Positions 14,871 through 24,430 of a stretch of DNA of 54,301 nucleotides are shown piece after piece (the stretch's first letter is position 1; every line of letters begins with the position of its first letter). A program made the position numbers and the translations under genes. Under the pieces are notes generated by a model. It did not search any database. It saw only the letters and a program-made list of their open reading frames with translations, and was not told the origin of the DNA. Origin of the DNA: Deltaproteobacteria bacterium (GTDB taxonomy: Bacteria > Desulfobacterota > Syntrophia > Syntrophales > UBA8958); the NCBI GenBank assembly GCA_029553375.1, contig JAKPCH010000090.1, positions 1-54,301 on the forward strand. Direction: 5' to 3'.

Positions 14871-16677
14871 GATCGACCTCGCTGTTTCTCCGTTTTGGCG
14901 CCTCTTCCTTCTCTTCCTGAAGGAGCCTCTCCTTTTCCTCCAGGAGCTTCCTTACCTCTCCCTCGTTCCCTTCCTCCTGGGCCTTGAGGAGGGCCATCCT
15001 CAAAAGGCGGTGACGCCGGCGATACCACTTGCGCCTGATCTGACGGCACGCATCGTTGAAATACCTCTCCAGATCCCCTTCCCCCTGGGAAGTCCTCGTC
15101 ACGAGGGCCCCCAAGAGCGTCGCCCTGAGGCCCTCGTCCGCCAGCCCGTCGAGGAGGGCCGCGCAATCCGCCCCGATCTTCTCCGGCGGCAGATCGCACA
15201 GTCGCCCCCCGAACCTTCGCAGCTCCTCGCTTTCGTAATACCCCAGGGCCTCCCGCATCGTCGAAAGAGGCACAGATCCAGGGTTTTCCATGAAAATCCT
15301 GATTAGTTCCACCTCCAGGGGGTCTGCCTTCGACCCGGAGGTCCGCGCCTCCCTCACGGCCCTTTCCGGGGCCCCCACTTGTTGCTCACCGCCTGTGGAC
15401 CCGATCTCTCTCTTCAGAACCGCTTCGTCCACGCCGATACGATCGGCGATTCTCCTGATGAAGAGGTTCCGCTCCACGGGGTTTTCGATGGCGGCCAGGA
15501 AGGAAAGGGACTCGCGCAGGCGGGTCCTGTCCATGTCCACGGCGCCCCGCGTACCGAAGACGGTGTCTATGTAATACTCGACGGCGGGTCTGGCCTTGGC
15601 CACCAGTTCCCCGAAGCCCTCCGGACCGAAGGCCCGGACATGATCGTCGGGATCGTATCCCTCCGGCAACACCACGGCACGGCACGGCAAACCGCCCGCG
15701 AGAAAGAGCCCCAGGCTCCTGGAAAGGGCCTTCCTACCCGCCTCGTCGGCGTCGAAGACCACTGCGGCGCCGTCGGCGAAACGCCGCAGGAGGTCCACAT
15801 GATCCCTGGTCAGGGCCGTCCCGAGGGTGGCGACGACGTTTTTGATCCCCCTGTCCCACAGGGTCAAGAGATCGAGATAGCCCTCGACGACAATGGCGTA
15901 ACCCTCCCGCCTTACGGCCTCCCTGTTGATACCGAGTCCGTAGAGGATTCGACCCTTCACGTAGACGGGCGATTCGGGGGAGTTGAGGTACTTCGGTTCC
16001 CCCTCCCCGATGACCCGGCCCCCGAAGGCCACGACACGGCCGTTCATGTCGTGGATGGGAAAGATCAGGCGATCCCGGAACCGATCGTAGTAACCGCCTT
16101 TCTGTCCCTTGACGACGAGGCCCGCCTCCTCCGCCAACTCCAGTTTCACCCGCCGCGACGCGAGGAAATCCCTCAGATTCCTCCACCCCTCGGGGCTGTA
16201 GCCCAGCCTGAAGGTTTCGATGGTCTCCTCCTTCAGGCCCCGATTCTTCAGATAGGCCCTCGCCCGCTCACCGGCGGGGGAATGGAGGGACCGCCGGAAG
16301 TACCCCTCCGCCAGGGTGTTGACCTCGAAGATCTGTTCCCGCCGCGAGACCTTTTCCCTCTCCGCCGCCGTCAACCGCCGCTCAGGCAGGGACACCCCGG
16401 CCCTTGAAGCAAGATGACGGATCGCCTCCGGGAAGGTCATGGCGTTGACCTTCATCACGAAGGTGACGACATTACCTCCCTCACCGCAGCCAAAACAGTA
16501 AAAGATCTGTTTTTCCCGATTCACGGTGAAAGAGGGGGTCTTTTCACCGTGAAAAGGACATAGACCGACGTAATTCCTCCCCGCCTTGCGCAGGCTGACA
16601 TAGGAAGAGACGACCTCCACGATGTCGTTCCTGCGCCGCACCTCCTCGACGGCGTCGGCGGGGATCGTCATCGTCAC
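14854..16677 (-). CDS. dnaG: DNA primase
   Basis: 607 residues. It makes RNA primers at the replication fork. The zinc-binding domain has Cys40, His43, Cys61 and Cys64 ([11 protein letters not shown]…CFGCGEGG). The catalytic core has [17 protein letters not shown] and the TOPRIM motifs VVEGYLDLL and [12 protein letters not shown] with PDDH. The C-terminal helicase-binding part is divergent and charged. The start ATG overlaps the yqeY stop (ATGA). It belongs to a macromolecular-synthesis operon yqeY-dnaG-rpoD; rpsU, often first in this operon, is not present here. Confidence 0.96.
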   Translation of the reverse strand: MTMTIPADAVEEVRRRNDIVEVVSSYVSLRKAGRNYVGLCPFHGEKTPSFTVNREKQIFYCFGCGEGGNVVTFVMKVNAMTFPEAIRHLASRAGVSLPERRLTAAEREKVSRREQIFEVNTLAEGYFRRSLHSPAGERARAYLKNRGLKEETIETFRLGYSPEGWRNLRDFLASRRVKLELAEEAGLVVKGQKGGYYDRFRDRLIFPIHDMNGRVVAFGGRVIGEGEPKYLNSPESPVYVKGRILYGLGINREAVRREGYAIVVEGYLDLLTLWDRGIKNVVATLGTALTRDHVDLLRRFADGAAVVFDADEAGRKALSRSLGLFLAGGLPCRAVVLPEGYDPDDHVRAFGPEGFGELVAKARPAVEYYIDTVFGTRGAVDMDRTRLRESLSFLAAIENPVERNLFIRRIADRIGVDEAVLKREIGSTGGEQQVGAPERAVREARTSGSKADPLEVELIRIFMENPGSVPLSTMREALGYYESEELRRFGGRLCDLPPEKIGADCAALLDGLADEGLRATLLGALVTRTSQGEGDLERYFNDACRQIRRKWYRRRHRLLRMALLKAQEEGNEGEVRKLLEEKERLLQEEKEEAPKRRNSEVDHGKGS

Positions 16678-17120
16678 GGGGAAAGTTTGGCCTTCACCAT
16701 CTCGCTGACCGCCTTCCCGTCGGCCTTGCCGCTGATGACCGGCATGAGGGCCTTCATGACCTTACCCATGTCCTTCGGGCCGGCGGCGCCCGTGTCGGCG
16801 ATGGCCTTGTCGATGGCAGCGGCCAGCTCCTCCGGGGTGAGCTGCCGGGGGAGGAAAGACTGGACGACGGCCAGTTCCGCCTTTTCTTTTTCCACCAGGT
16901 CCGGTCTGCCGCCCTTTTCGAACTGTTCAATGGAGTCCTTGCGTTGCTTAACCATGGACGTGAGGACCTGGTGGAACTCGGCCTCCGTCAACTCCCGACG
17001 CAACTCGATCTCCTTGTTGTGGAGGGCCGTCTTGATCATCCGCAGGGCGGAGAGACGGATCTTGTCCTTCTCCTTGGCCGCCGCGACACTTTCCTTTTCG
17101 ATCCTTTCCTTGAAGTTCAT
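16674..17120 (-). CDS. yqeY: YqeY/GatB-like domain protein
   Basis: 148 residues, all helical, with SALRMIKTALHNKEIE, FLPRQLTPEEL and KDMGKVMKALMPVISGKADGK. This is the GatB/YqeY family related to the tail of the amidotransferase subunit GatB, which suggests tRNA binding. The precise role is unknown, although it usually accompanies rpsU/dnaG/rpoD. It is the first gene of the dnaG-rpoD operon, with a promoter at 17179-17206 and an 80-base leader. Confidence 0.92.
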   Translation of the reverse strand: MNFKERIEKESVAAAKEKDKIRLSALRMIKTALHNKEIELRRELTEAEFHQVLTSMVKQRKDSIEQFEKGGRPDLVEKEKAELAVVQSFLPRQLTPEELAAAIDKAIADTGAAGPKDMGKVMKALMPVISGKADGKAVSEMVKAKLSP

Positions 17121-17178
17121 CTTTTTTTACGCTCCCTCACCCGGCGACCGGCCACTTGAAGGCCGTGTCGCTTGATTT

Positions 17179-17206
17179 AATCTAATCCTTCACCCCTCGG
17201 TGTCAA
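17179..17206 (-). promoter_or_regulatory. Promoter of yqeY-dnaG-rpoD
   Basis: TTGACA (17206-17201) with TAGATT (17184-17179) at a 16-bp spacing, just downstream of the hinT stop codon. Confidence 0.6.
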
Positions 17207-17217
17207 TAGGGCTAGGG

Positions 17218-17562
17218 TCAACCCAGTTCGTCCCTCAGTTTTCGCCCCCCCAGGACGTGCATGTGGAGGTGAAAGACGACCTGTCCGCCCTCGGCGTTGC
17301 AGTTGATCACGGTCCGAAAACCCTTTTCGCTGATCCCTTTCCGTTTCGCGACCTCCTGGGCGGCGGCCGTCATGGCCCCGACATAGGGCATGAGATCGGA
17401 CGTGACGTCCATGAGGGTCGCGATGTGGATCTTGGGGACGACGATACAGTGCACCGGGGCCATGGGATGGATGTCCTCGAAGGCCAGGACAAGGTCGTCC
17501 TCGTAGACACGGGTACTGGGAATCTCGCCGTTGACGATCCTGCAGAAGATACAATCGCTCAT
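17218..17562 (-). CDS. hinT: HIT-family nucleoside phosphoramidase/hydrolase (HinT)
   Basis: 114 residues with the histidine triad FHLHMHVLGG (His98, His100, His102) and the N-terminal CIFCRIVNGEIPS. Family members hydrolyse AMP-linked amines such as aminoacyl-AMP by-products. It lies 6 bases after hisA on the same strand and is probably the last gene of the his run. Confidence 0.93.
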   Translation of the reverse strand: MSDCIFCRIVNGEIPSTRVYEDDLVLAFEDIHPMAPVHCIVVPKIHIATLMDVTSDLMPYVGAMTAAAQEVAKRKGISEKGFRTVINCNAEGGQVVFHLHMHVLGGRKLRDELG

Positions 17563-17568
17563 CTCTCC

Positions 17569-18318
17569 CTACCTCCCCTTGTGGAAATTTTCGGCCCTCT
17601 TTGTCACCCGGACCGCCTCCGTCAGATCGAGGGCGCCCGTGTACAGGGCCCGACCGACGATGACGCCTATGACCCCCTCGGTCTCGAGGGGGAGGAGCCT
17701 CTCGATATCACCAAGACCGGCGACACCGCCGGAGGCGATGACGGGTATGTGGGTGCGGCGGGCCAGTTCCCTCGTCGCCTCGATATTGACCCCCGTCTCC
17801 ATGCCGTCCCGACGGATGTCCGTGTAAACGATGGCGGCGATGGGACAATCGCCGTAACGTTCGGCCAGGTCGAAGACCGTCGCCCCCCCTTCCTCCGTCC
17901 AGGCCGAAACGGCAATCTGCCCGCCTTTGGCGTCGATCCCGAGGATCACTTGATCGGGGTAAAGGTCGCAGGCCTCCCTCACGAAGGCCTCGTCCCTGAG
18001 GGCGGCGGTCCCAAGGATCACCCATCGTACACCGAGACCGAGATAGAAACGCACCGTCTCGAGATCCCGGATACCTCCCCCGACCTCCACGGGGATATCC
18101 ACGGCCCCCACGATGGCCGACACGGCCTCGGCGTTGCGCGGGGCACCCGCCAAGGAGCCGTCGAGGTCGACGACGTGGAGCCGCTCCGCCCCCTTGTCCC
18201 GCCAGTGACGGGCCATGGCGGCAGGATCTTCACCGTAGACCGTCACCCGGGAGAAATCGCCCTGGGCGAGGCGGACGCACCTCCCCTGCCGCAAGTCGAT
18301 TGCCGGAATGACGATCAT
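17569..18318 (-). CDS. hisA: ProFAR isomerase (histidine biosynthesis)
   Basis: 249 residues, a (beta-alpha)8 barrel. It isomerises ProFAR to PRFAR, the fourth histidine step. Catalytic Asp8 (PAIDLRQG) and Asp129 (GIDAKGG) are present, with GGGIRDLETV and the closing phosphate loops ASGGVAGLGDI and VIVGRALY. HisH and HisF, which normally flank it and use its product, are not in this window. It starts two bases after the stop codon of the lipoprotein gene. Confidence 0.96.
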   Translation of the reverse strand: MIVIPAIDLRQGRCVRLAQGDFSRVTVYGEDPAAMARHWRDKGAERLHVVDLDGSLAGAPRNAEAVSAIVGAVDIPVEVGGGIRDLETVRFYLGLGVRWVILGTAALRDEAFVREACDLYPDQVILGIDAKGGQIAVSAWTEEGGATVFDLAERYGDCPIAAIVYTDIRRDGMETGVNIEATRELARRTHIPVIASGGVAGLGDIERLLPLETEGVIGVIVGRALYTGALDLTEAVRVTKRAENFHKGR

Positions 18319-18320
18319 CG

Positions 18321-19049
18321 TTACTCCTGTAAAACCTTTTCCTTCGGCGTGGAGGACGACTGAGGAGCCGGGACCGGGAACCTCTTGAGGACCTCCTCGA
18401 CACCTTCCGCGGCCAATTCCCGGGCGGTTATCCAGCGGCCCCTGTCCTTCACAAAATTGGAAATTTGCAACATATTTTCCATCAGGGATGTCTGGGTCTT
18501 GTCAAAGGTAGCCTTCCAGACCAGGTCCCCGTCGCGGCAGCGGAACAGCTGGACCTCGAAGGCCACCGAGGCGGGTTTCTCCACACCGTAGTCGTAACCC
18601 TTGCGCTCGCGGAAACGGTAGACGTAGCCCACCAGGACGCCGTCGGCCTCGAGCTGACGGCCGATCCTGACCATCCCCTCCGGGAGGCCCATGTTGCCGT
18701 CCGTGTGGATGACCTGGGAGAGGATCCCGGCCGTGCGGTCGGTAGAGACGAGGTCAAAATGGCCCTTCGCCGCCAGGCGCTCCCAAAACAGGTCCTGGAC
18801 GATCCGCGCCGGGACGCCGGGTGAACTTTCACCCTTCAGGGAGGAGATGGGGACCTTCGCCGCCACGGCCAGGGCGGCATACTCGTCGGGCGACAGGTCC
18901 TGAAAGGGCAACACGGCGATTCTTTTGAAGGCCGCGCCCTTGTCCGGGCCGCCCTGGGTGGTCACGCCGCTTGCCCTGTGGCACCCCCCGACAGCGAGGG
19001 CCGCCAGGAGCAGGAAGACAAAAAATGAACTAAAGGAACGCTTCTTCAT
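18321..19049 (-). CDS. Lipoprotein of unknown function inside the his cluster
   Basis: 242 residues with a lipoprotein signal (hydrophobic 8-20, lipobox AVGGC, Cys23). The mature part starts KRIAVLPFQDLSPDEYA and contains VLVGYVYRFRERKGYDYG and LVWKATFDKTQ, resembling outer-membrane assembly/FlgO- or LpoB-like lipoproteins that bind or recruit peptidoglycan factors; this is a weak likeness. It sits between hisB and hisA with 14- and 2-base gaps, so it is surely co-transcribed, yet it has no evident role in histidine synthesis. Confidence 0.8.
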   Translation of the reverse strand: MKKRSFSSFFVFLLLAALAVGGCHRASGVTTQGGPDKGAAFKRIAVLPFQDLSPDEYAALAVAAKVPISSLKGESSPGVPARIVQDLFWERLAAKGHFDLVSTDRTAGILSQVIHTDGNMGLPEGMVRIGRQLEADGVLVGYVYRFRERKGYDYGVEKPASVAFEVQLFRCRDGDLVWKATFDKTQTSLMENMLQISNFVKDRGRWITARELAAEGVEEVLKRFPVPAPQSSSTPKEKVLQE

Positions 19050-19063
19050 TCACACCGGTCTCC

Positions 19064-19642
19064 TCAGAGGGTTCCCTTTGTGGAGAGGACTCCCCGTATA
19101 TTTCCGGGGCGGGAAGAGGCCTGGTCGAGGACCCGGGCGAAGGCCTTGAAGACCGCCTCGACCTTGTGGTGGCTGTTCCTTCCGTACAACAGGTCGATAT
19201 GGAGGGTACAGGCGCAGTGGTCAGTGAAGGCCTTGAAGAATTCAGGCAGGAGCTGGGGGTCGAAATCGCCGATCCTCCCCGTTCCCGTCCGTACACGATA
19301 GACCAAGAAAGGTCGCCCCGAGAGGTCAACGGCCGCCTGGCAGAGACTCTCGTCCATCGGCACCAGGGCTTGTCCGTAACGCGCGATCCCTTCCTTGTCA
19401 CCCAGGGCCCGACTAAATGCCTGTCCCAGGCAGATACCGAGATCCTCCACGAGGTGGTGATCGTCGATGGCCGTGTCTCCCCTGCCCTTCACCGTCAGGT
19501 CGAACAGACCATGGCGGGAAAAGAGTTGGAGCATGTGGTCCATAAAAGGAACGGTGGTATCGACCTCTCCCTTGCCCGACCCGTCGAGAAGGAGCTCGAC
19601 GACGATGTCCGTCTCGTTGGTCACCCTCTCTACCCTGGCCAT
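19064..19642 (-). CDS. hisB: Imidazoleglycerol-phosphate dehydratase
   Basis: 192 residues. It dehydrates IGP to imidazole-acetol phosphate. The metal-binding histidine motifs are clear: FMDHMLQLFSRHG, DDHHLVEDLGICLG and GRNSHHKVEAVFKAFA. It is the monofunctional form, without the phosphatase domain of enteric HisB. The start at 19642 (MARVERVTNETD) fits the family and has AAGGG upstream. ATG 19663 with GAGGGGG is an alternative. Confidence 0.95.
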   Translation of the reverse strand: MARVERVTNETDIVVELLLDGSGKGEVDTTVPFMDHMLQLFSRHGLFDLTVKGRGDTAIDDHHLVEDLGICLGQAFSRALGDKEGIARYGQALVPMDESLCQAAVDLSGRPFLVYRVRTGTGRIGDFDPQLLPEFFKAFTDHCACTLHIDLLYGRNSHHKVEAVFKAFARVLDQASSRPGNIRGVLSTKGTL

Positions 19643-19685
19643 GCGCAACCCTTCGGAACCCATGGTCTTTATCCCCCTCAACCTT

Positions 19686-20564
19686 TCATATGACCTTGTT
19701 TAAGGCGTATTCGATGATCCCTTCCGCCCCCGCTTCCCGCAGGATGGGGATGAGGTCCCTTACTACCGAGCTGTCCACGATGGTCTCCACGGCGTACCAT
19801 TCCTCGGAGAAGAGCCCCGAGATGGTCGGGGCCTTGAGGGAGGGCAGGAGGAGGATGACCCGGCCGAGGTTCTCCTTGGACACGTTCATCTTGAGACCTA
19901 CCTTCCCCATGGCGAGGAGGGAGCCGACGAGGAGGGTGCGGATCTGCTCGATCTTCTGTCTTTTCCAGGGGTCCTTCCAGGATTGGCGGTTGGCGATAAG
20001 CTGCGTGTTGGTCCGCATGATCTCATGGACGATCCTCAGTTTGTTCGCCCTGATGGTGGACCCCGTTTCCGTGACCTCCACGATGGCGTCGACGAGTCCC
20101 TCGACGACCTTGGCCTCCGTGGCCCCCCAGGAGAACTCCACCGTCACGGGTATTTGGCGTTCCGCGAAATACCGCTTCGTGTAATTAACCAGTTCCGTCG
20201 AGATCCTCTTGCCCGCCAGATCCTCCAGGCGGCGGATTTCCGAGTCCTGACGGACCACGACGACCCACCGGGCCTGTTTGACCGAGGCCTTGGAATAGAT
20301 CAGGTCCTGGACAACCTCCACGTCCGAATCGTTCTCCAGTATCCAGTCCCGTCCCGTCAAACCCATGTCGAGGGTGCCGTCTTCCACATAGCGGGACATC
20401 TCCTGGGCCCGGACGAGGGTGCAGGTCATCTCCTCGTCGTCCACGTCGGGGAAATAACTCCGGCTGTCGTAGGTTATACGCCAACCGGCCCTTTTGAAGA
20501 GCTCGACGGTGCTGGCCTCAAGGCTCCCCTTGGGGATGCCGACCTTCAGCTTTCTTTGTTCCAT
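19686..20564 (-). CDS. hisG: ATP phosphoribosyltransferase, long form
   Basis: 292 residues. It commits PRPP and ATP to histidine synthesis. [18 protein letters not shown] opens the domain. The PRPP-binding [14 protein letters not shown] lies near 170, and a C-terminal ACT-like regulatory domain (about 210-292) marks the long, self-contained, histidine-inhibited form, so no HisZ is needed. It directly follows hisI (20565) without a gap. Confidence 0.96.
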   Translation of the reverse strand: MEQRKLKVGIPKGSLEASTVELFKRAGWRITYDSRSYFPDVDDEEMTCTLVRAQEMSRYVEDGTLDMGLTGRDWILENDSDVEVVQDLIYSKASVKQARWVVVVRQDSEIRRLEDLAGKRISTELVNYTKRYFAERQIPVTVEFSWGATEAKVVEGLVDAIVEVTETGSTIRANKLRIVHEIMRTNTQLIANRQSWKDPWKRQKIEQIRTLLVGSLLAMGKVGLKMNVSKENLGRVILLLPSLKAPTISGLFSEEWYAVETIVDSSVVRDLIPILREAGAEGIIEYALNKVI

Positions 20565-20951
20565 CTAACCGTATACCTTCTCAGGATCGAAGTATCTCTC
20601 GCCGTCCACCACCCAACCCTCGTCGGTGAGCCGGCGGTAGAAGCAGGACCGATGGCCCGTGTGACAGGCGGCGCCGCCCATCTGCTCGACCTTGATGAGG
20701 ACTGCGTCGGCGTCGCAATCCAGGCGGATCTCCCTGACGATCTGAAAGTGCCCGGAGGTCTCGCCCTTGACCCACAGGGAGCCTCTCGACCTGCTCCAGA
20801 AGGTGGCCTTCTTAGTCCTCAAGGTCTCCCTCCAGGACGCCGGGTTCATGTAGGCCACCATCAGGACCTCACCCGTTGTCGCGTCCTGGACGACGGCGGG
20901 GATCAAGCCTCCCCCCTTGTCGAAATCCGGTTCCTTTTCCGTCAGGACCAT
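20565..20951 (-). CDS. hisI: Phosphoribosyl-AMP cyclohydrolase
   Basis: 128 residues. It opens the adenine ring of PR-AMP, the third histidine step. Family motifs: [43 protein letters not shown] and the zinc-binding [11 protein letters not shown]. There is no fused HisE pyrophosphohydrolase domain. It is the first gene of the minus-strand run hisI-hisG-hisB-lipoprotein-hisA-hinT. Confidence 0.95.
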   Translation of the reverse strand: MVLTEKEPDFDKGGGLIPAVVQDATTGEVLMVAYMNPASWRETLRTKKATFWSRSRGSLWVKGETSGHFQIVREIRLDCDADAVLIKVEQMGGAACHTGHRSCFYRRLTDEGWVVDGERYFDPEKVYG

Positions 20952-21101
20952 CGGTCCCTGCCTCCTTTCAATCGGGCGGGGATCGTAAAAGAATACGCCT
21001 TTTTTATCAAGCGTTTTTTTTGGAAGACCCCATTTTGGACCTTGTCGGGGACGGACATTTTTGCTATTTTTCGATCATCATCCCTAAGGGGGTCGGATGC
21101 T

Positions 21102-21392
21102 ATGCCCATGATGATCGGCGGTGCCATTGGGGCGTTTTTGGGAATAATAGGATTGATCGCCTGGTGGGGTTCCTTCATTATGATCCTCAAGGGGGCCCTC
21201 CCCATCCTGCTCATCCTGGGCGGGATCCTGGCCGTTTACGTAGGTTACGACGACATGCAGGAAAAATTGCGTGAAGAGCGTCAAAGGCAAGAGGAGAAAC
21301 TCGAGAAGGCCCGGGAGGAGATAGAGGCCATGCGGGCCAAGGCGGAACAATACAAGGAGGAATTGGAAAGGCTGCGGGGAGATGGAAAATAA
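21102..21392 (+). CDS. Small membrane protein with coiled-coil tail
   Basis: 96 residues: two hydrophobic helices (about 3-22 and 26-48) with a glycine-rich start (GGAIGAFLGIIGLIAWWG), then a highly charged coiled coil (about 50-92, E/K/R/Q heptads) facing the cytoplasm. AAGGGG precedes the ATG by about ten bases. No family is recognised. It is divergent from hisI and upstream of the TRAP operon. A membrane-anchored scaffold is the neutral description. Confidence 0.7.
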   Translation: MPMMIGGAIGAFLGIIGLIAWWGSFIMILKGALPILLILGGILAVYVGYDDMQEKLREERQRQEEKLEKAREEIEAMRAKAEQYKEELERLRGDGK

Positions 21393-21395
21393 TCC

Positions 21396-21424
21396 TTGAC
21401 TTCCCCGCCGATTTGCCCTAATCA
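21396..21424 (+). promoter_or_regulatory. Possible promoter of the TRAP operon
   Basis: TTGACT (21396-21401), a 17-base spacer, TAATCA (21419-21424). It starts just after the previous stop codon and is followed by a leader of about 190 bases. Confidence 0.4.
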
Positions 21425-21494
21425 GCTGCCCATGACGGCAAAGACATCCATAATCAAGCCTTTACGCCTCTCTTCTTACACCTACATGTATTGA

Positions 21495-21580
21495 TGCCTG
21501 CCGTCCGCCCTCTCGGGCGTGCGCGCAGGCTACCCCAAAATCACCTTCAAAGGAGATCTGCAACAACCCGAATGCCTAAA
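21495..21580 (+). other. Structured leader upstream of the TRAP genes
   Basis: A long hairpin GCCTGC…GCAGGC (21496-21530) with inner CGCCC/GGGCG, then a small TGCCT-AAA-AGGCA hairpin near 21573-21585. It fits no riboswitch class I know; it could be a folded 5' leader or chance. Confidence 0.3.
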
Positions 21581-21618
21581 AGGCAGGGAAAGTTATTATT
21601 ATCAATAGGAGGAGACCC

Positions 21619-22632
21619 ATGAGAAAGATCTTCATCACCATCTTGACCGTCGTGATTACCGTCGTTATGGCCTCGTCGGTCTGGTCGGCCACGACCCTCA
21701 CCTACAGCATCTTCTTCCCGCCCACCCACGGCCAGGCCAAGGCGGGGGAGGCCTGGGCCAAGGAGATCGAAAGACTCACAAACGGTGCCGTCAAGATCAG
21801 GGTCCTGGCGGGGGGCACCCTGACCCCGGCGGACCAGGTCTATGACGGGGTCCAGAAGGGCATCTCCGATATCGGCATGTCCTGTTTCGCCTACACAAAG
21901 GGCCGCTTCCCCCTCATGGAGGTCCTCGACCTACCCCTGGGTTATCCTAACGGGCGGGTGGCCACCCGGGTCGCCAACAACTTCTACAACAAATTTAAAC
22001 CGACGGAGCTCGACGGGGTCAAGGTCCTCTACCTCCACGCCCATGGACCGGGACTGCTCCACACCGTCAGGCCCGTCTCGTCCCTGGAAAACCTCCGGGG
22101 CATGAAGATCCGTTCCACCGGCCTCAGCGCCAAGATCGTCACCGCCTTGGGCGGGGTCCCCGTCGCCATGCCCCAGGGTTCCACCTACGAATCCCTACAG
22201 AAGGGGGTCGTGGCGGGTACCTTCGGCCCCATCGAGGTCCTCAAGGGGTGGAAACAGGCGGAGGTCATCAAGTACACCACCGACTGCCCCGAGGTCGGCT
22301 ACACGACAACCATGTTCGTCGTCATGAACCTCAAGAAGTGGAACGCCCTCCCCAAGGACGTCCAGAAGATCTTCGAGGACGTGAGCGCCCGCTGGATAGA
22401 CGTCCACGGCAGGACCTGGGACGACTTGGACAAGGAGGGGAGGGAGTACAGTCTCTCCCTGGGCAACAAGATCATCACCCTGCCGAAAAAAGAAAAAGAG
22501 CGGTGGCGCCAGGCGGTCAAACCCGTCATCAATGAATACATCATGGCCGCCGGCGCCAAAGGGCTGCCTGCCAAGGAGGCGGTCAAGACGGCGGAGGCCC
22601 TGGTGAAGAAACACGCCAAGACCCTGAAGTAG
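21619..22632 (+). CDS. dctP: TRAP transporter substrate-binding protein (DctP family)
   Basis: 337 residues with a Sec signal peptide (cleavage after VWSA, about residue 24). DctP-type features: [45 protein letters not shown], and the substrate-contact stretch [27 protein letters not shown]. It catches an organic acid in the periplasm and delivers it to the DctQM membrane complex encoded immediately downstream. The ligand cannot be told from sequence. AGGAGG precedes the ATG. Confidence 0.95.
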   Translation: MRKIFITILTVVITVVMASSVWSATTLTYSIFFPPTHGQAKAGEAWAKEIERLTNGAVKIRVLAGGTLTPADQVYDGVQKGISDIGMSCFAYTKGRFPLMEVLDLPLGYPNGRVATRVANNFYNKFKPTELDGVKVLYLHAHGPGLLHTVRPVSSLENLRGMKIRSTGLSAKIVTALGGVPVAMPQGSTYESLQKGVVAGTFGPIEVLKGWKQAEVIKYTTDCPEVGYTTTMFVVMNLKKWNALPKDVQKIFEDVSARWIDVHGRTWDDLDKEGREYSLSLGNKIITLPKKEKERWRQAVKPVINEYIMAAGAKGLPAKEAVKTAEALVKKHAKTLK

Positions 22633-22649
22633 CTTTCATACCTCAGGCC

Positions 22650-23132
22650 ATGCAACGTATAGACCGGCCCCTCCAGACGGCCGCCACCTTCGTAAACCGT
22701 CTCGCCGGGGGCATCATCGTCGCCATGATGATCCTCACCTGTGCCGACGTGGTGTTGCGCCTCTTCGGGCGGCCCATACCCGGAACCTATGAGCTGGTGG
22801 GGTTCGCCGGGGCCCTGGCGGCCTCCTTCTCCCTGGCGAGAACGGCCCTCGACGGGGGACATATAGCCGTGGAGTTCCTCGTAGATCGCCTGCCCACGCG
22901 CTTACAGGTCCTCCTGGCGGCCCTCGGCTCTTTAGGGGGCGCCGTCCTTTTCGTTCTCGTGACCTGGCACAGTTTCATCTATGCCCTTGATCTCAAGGAA
23001 AGCGGCGAGGTTTCCATGACCCTCGGTTTTCCCGTCTATCCCGTGGTGCTGGGGATCGCCTGCGGCTGCGGCCTCTTGACCCTCGTCCTGGCGGCGGATG
23101 TGATCCGGGAAACGCGGAGGTTATTCAAGTGA
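22650..23132 (+). CDS. dctQ: TRAP transporter small membrane subunit (DctQ)
   Basis: 160 residues with four hydrophobic helices and the DctQ signature CADVVLRLFGRPIPGTYELVGFAGALAASFSLART. It holds the DctM transport subunit and the binding protein together in the inner membrane. It overlaps the dctM start by four bases (GTGA), showing translational coupling. Confidence 0.93.
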   Translation: MQRIDRPLQTAATFVNRLAGGIIVAMMILTCADVVLRLFGRPIPGTYELVGFAGALAASFSLARTALDGGHIAVEFLVDRLPTRLQVLLAALGSLGGAVLFVLVTWHSFIYALDLKESGEVSMTLGFPVYPVVLGIACGCGLLTLVLAADVIRETRRLFK

Positions 23133-24430
23133 CGCCCATCGCCGCCGGCATCGCGGGCTTCGTCGCCCTGATCGTCCTCATGCTGATGCGGATCCCCGTG
23201 GGATTCGTCATGGCCCTGGTGGGGGTGGTCGGCTTCGGTCTCCTCGTGGGGTGGGAGGCGAGTCTCGGGATGGCGGCCAGAGACTTCTTCTCTCTCTTCG
23301 GATCTTACAACCTCACCGTCATCCCCCTCTTTTTGTTCATGGGGCAGGTGGCCCACCACGCGGGCATCAGCGGCCGCCTCTTTCACACGGCCCACATGTT
23401 CCTGGGGCACTTCCGCGGCGGCGTCGCCATGGCCACCATCGGGGCCTGCGCGGGATTCTCCGCCATCTGCGGATCCACCAGCGCCACGGCCGCGACCATG
23501 GCCACCGTGGCCCTCCCCCAGATGAAAAAACTCCGTTACCACCCCGCCTTGGCAACGGGGGTGGTGGCCGCGGGGGGGAGCCTCGGTATCCTCATCCCCC
23601 CCAGCACCATCTTCATCGTCTACGGGATCATGACGGAACAATCGGTAGGGAAACTCTTTATGGCGGGGATCATCCCCGGCGTAATCCTCTCTCTCCTGTT
23701 CGTGGCCGTGATCATCATCTGGACCAGAATACGGCCGGAGCTGTGTGAAAAGGCCCCCGCCGCCCCCTGGGGAGAGAGGATCTCTTCCCTCAAGGGGGTC
23801 TATGAGACGGTCCTGATCTTCATCCTCGTCATGGGCGGTCTCTTCGCCGGCATTTTCACCCCCACGGAGGCGGCGGCGGTGGGCGCCTTCGGAACCCTGG
23901 CGGTGGCCGTCATCGGCAGGCAACTCAGCTGGCGGGGTTTCGTCCTCGCCCTGGAGGAGACGACGCGCATCTCCTGCATGATCATGCTCATCGTGGCCGG
24001 GGCGACGGTTTTCGGCCATTTCCTGGCCGTCACCACCATCCCCACCGAGATCGGATCCTGGGTGTCGGCCCTCCCCCTCCCCGGATGGGTCATCATCGCC
24101 ACCATCATCGGGGTATATTTGCTTCTGGGCTGCCTGATGGACTCCCTGGCCATGATCATGCTCACCATCCCCATCTTTTTCCCCGTTGTGACGGCCCTGG
24201 GTTACGACCCCATCTGGTTCGGCGTGATCATCGTGGTCGTGACGGGCATGGGCGTCCTCACCCCACCGGTGGGGATCAATGTCTACATCGTGGGCTCCGT
24301 GGCCCGAGACGTCCCCCTGCCCGTCATCTTTCGGGGCGCCACCCTGATGCTGACGGCCCAGGTCGCCCTGACTGCCATCCTCTTGTCCTTCCCCGAGGTC
24401 GCCCTGTTCCTCCCCCGCCTCATGCATTGA
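23129..24430 (+). CDS. dctM: TRAP transporter large permease (DctM)
   Basis: 433 residues and about 11-12 membrane helices. It uses an ion gradient to import the bound organic acid. DctM motifs: LFLFMGQVAHHAGIS, ICGSTSATAATMATVALP, GTLGILIPPS-like GGSLGILIPPSTIFIVYGI, FTPTEAAAVGAFGTL and MGVLTPPVGINVYIV. The start is GTG 23129, overlapping the dctQ stop. Its 3' end overlaps the convergent RNase D gene by 11 bases. Confidence 0.95.
   Translation: MTPIAAGIAGFVALIVLMLMRIPVGFVMALVGVVGFGLLVGWEASLGMAARDFFSLFGSYNLTVIPLFLFMGQVAHHAGISGRLFHTAHMFLGHFRGGVAMATIGACAGFSAICGSTSATAATMATVALPQMKKLRYHPALATGVVAAGGSLGILIPPSTIFIVYGIMTEQSVGKLFMAGIIPGVILSLLFVAVIIIWTRIRPELCEKAPAAPWGERISSLKGVYETVLIFILVMGGLFAGIFTPTEAAAVGAFGTLAVAVIGRQLSWRGFVLALEETTRISCMIMLIVAGATVFGHFLAVTTIPTEIGSWVSALPLPGWVIIATIIGVYLLLGCLMDSLAMIMLTIPIFFPVVTALGYDPIWFGVIIVVVTGMGVLTPPVGINVYIVGSVARDVPLPVIFRGATLMLTAQVALTAILLSFPEVALFLPRLMH

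Noticed and set aside
21425-21618. A known riboswitch before the TRAP operon
   Set aside because: The leader has hairpins but I could not match the conserved core of any class I know.
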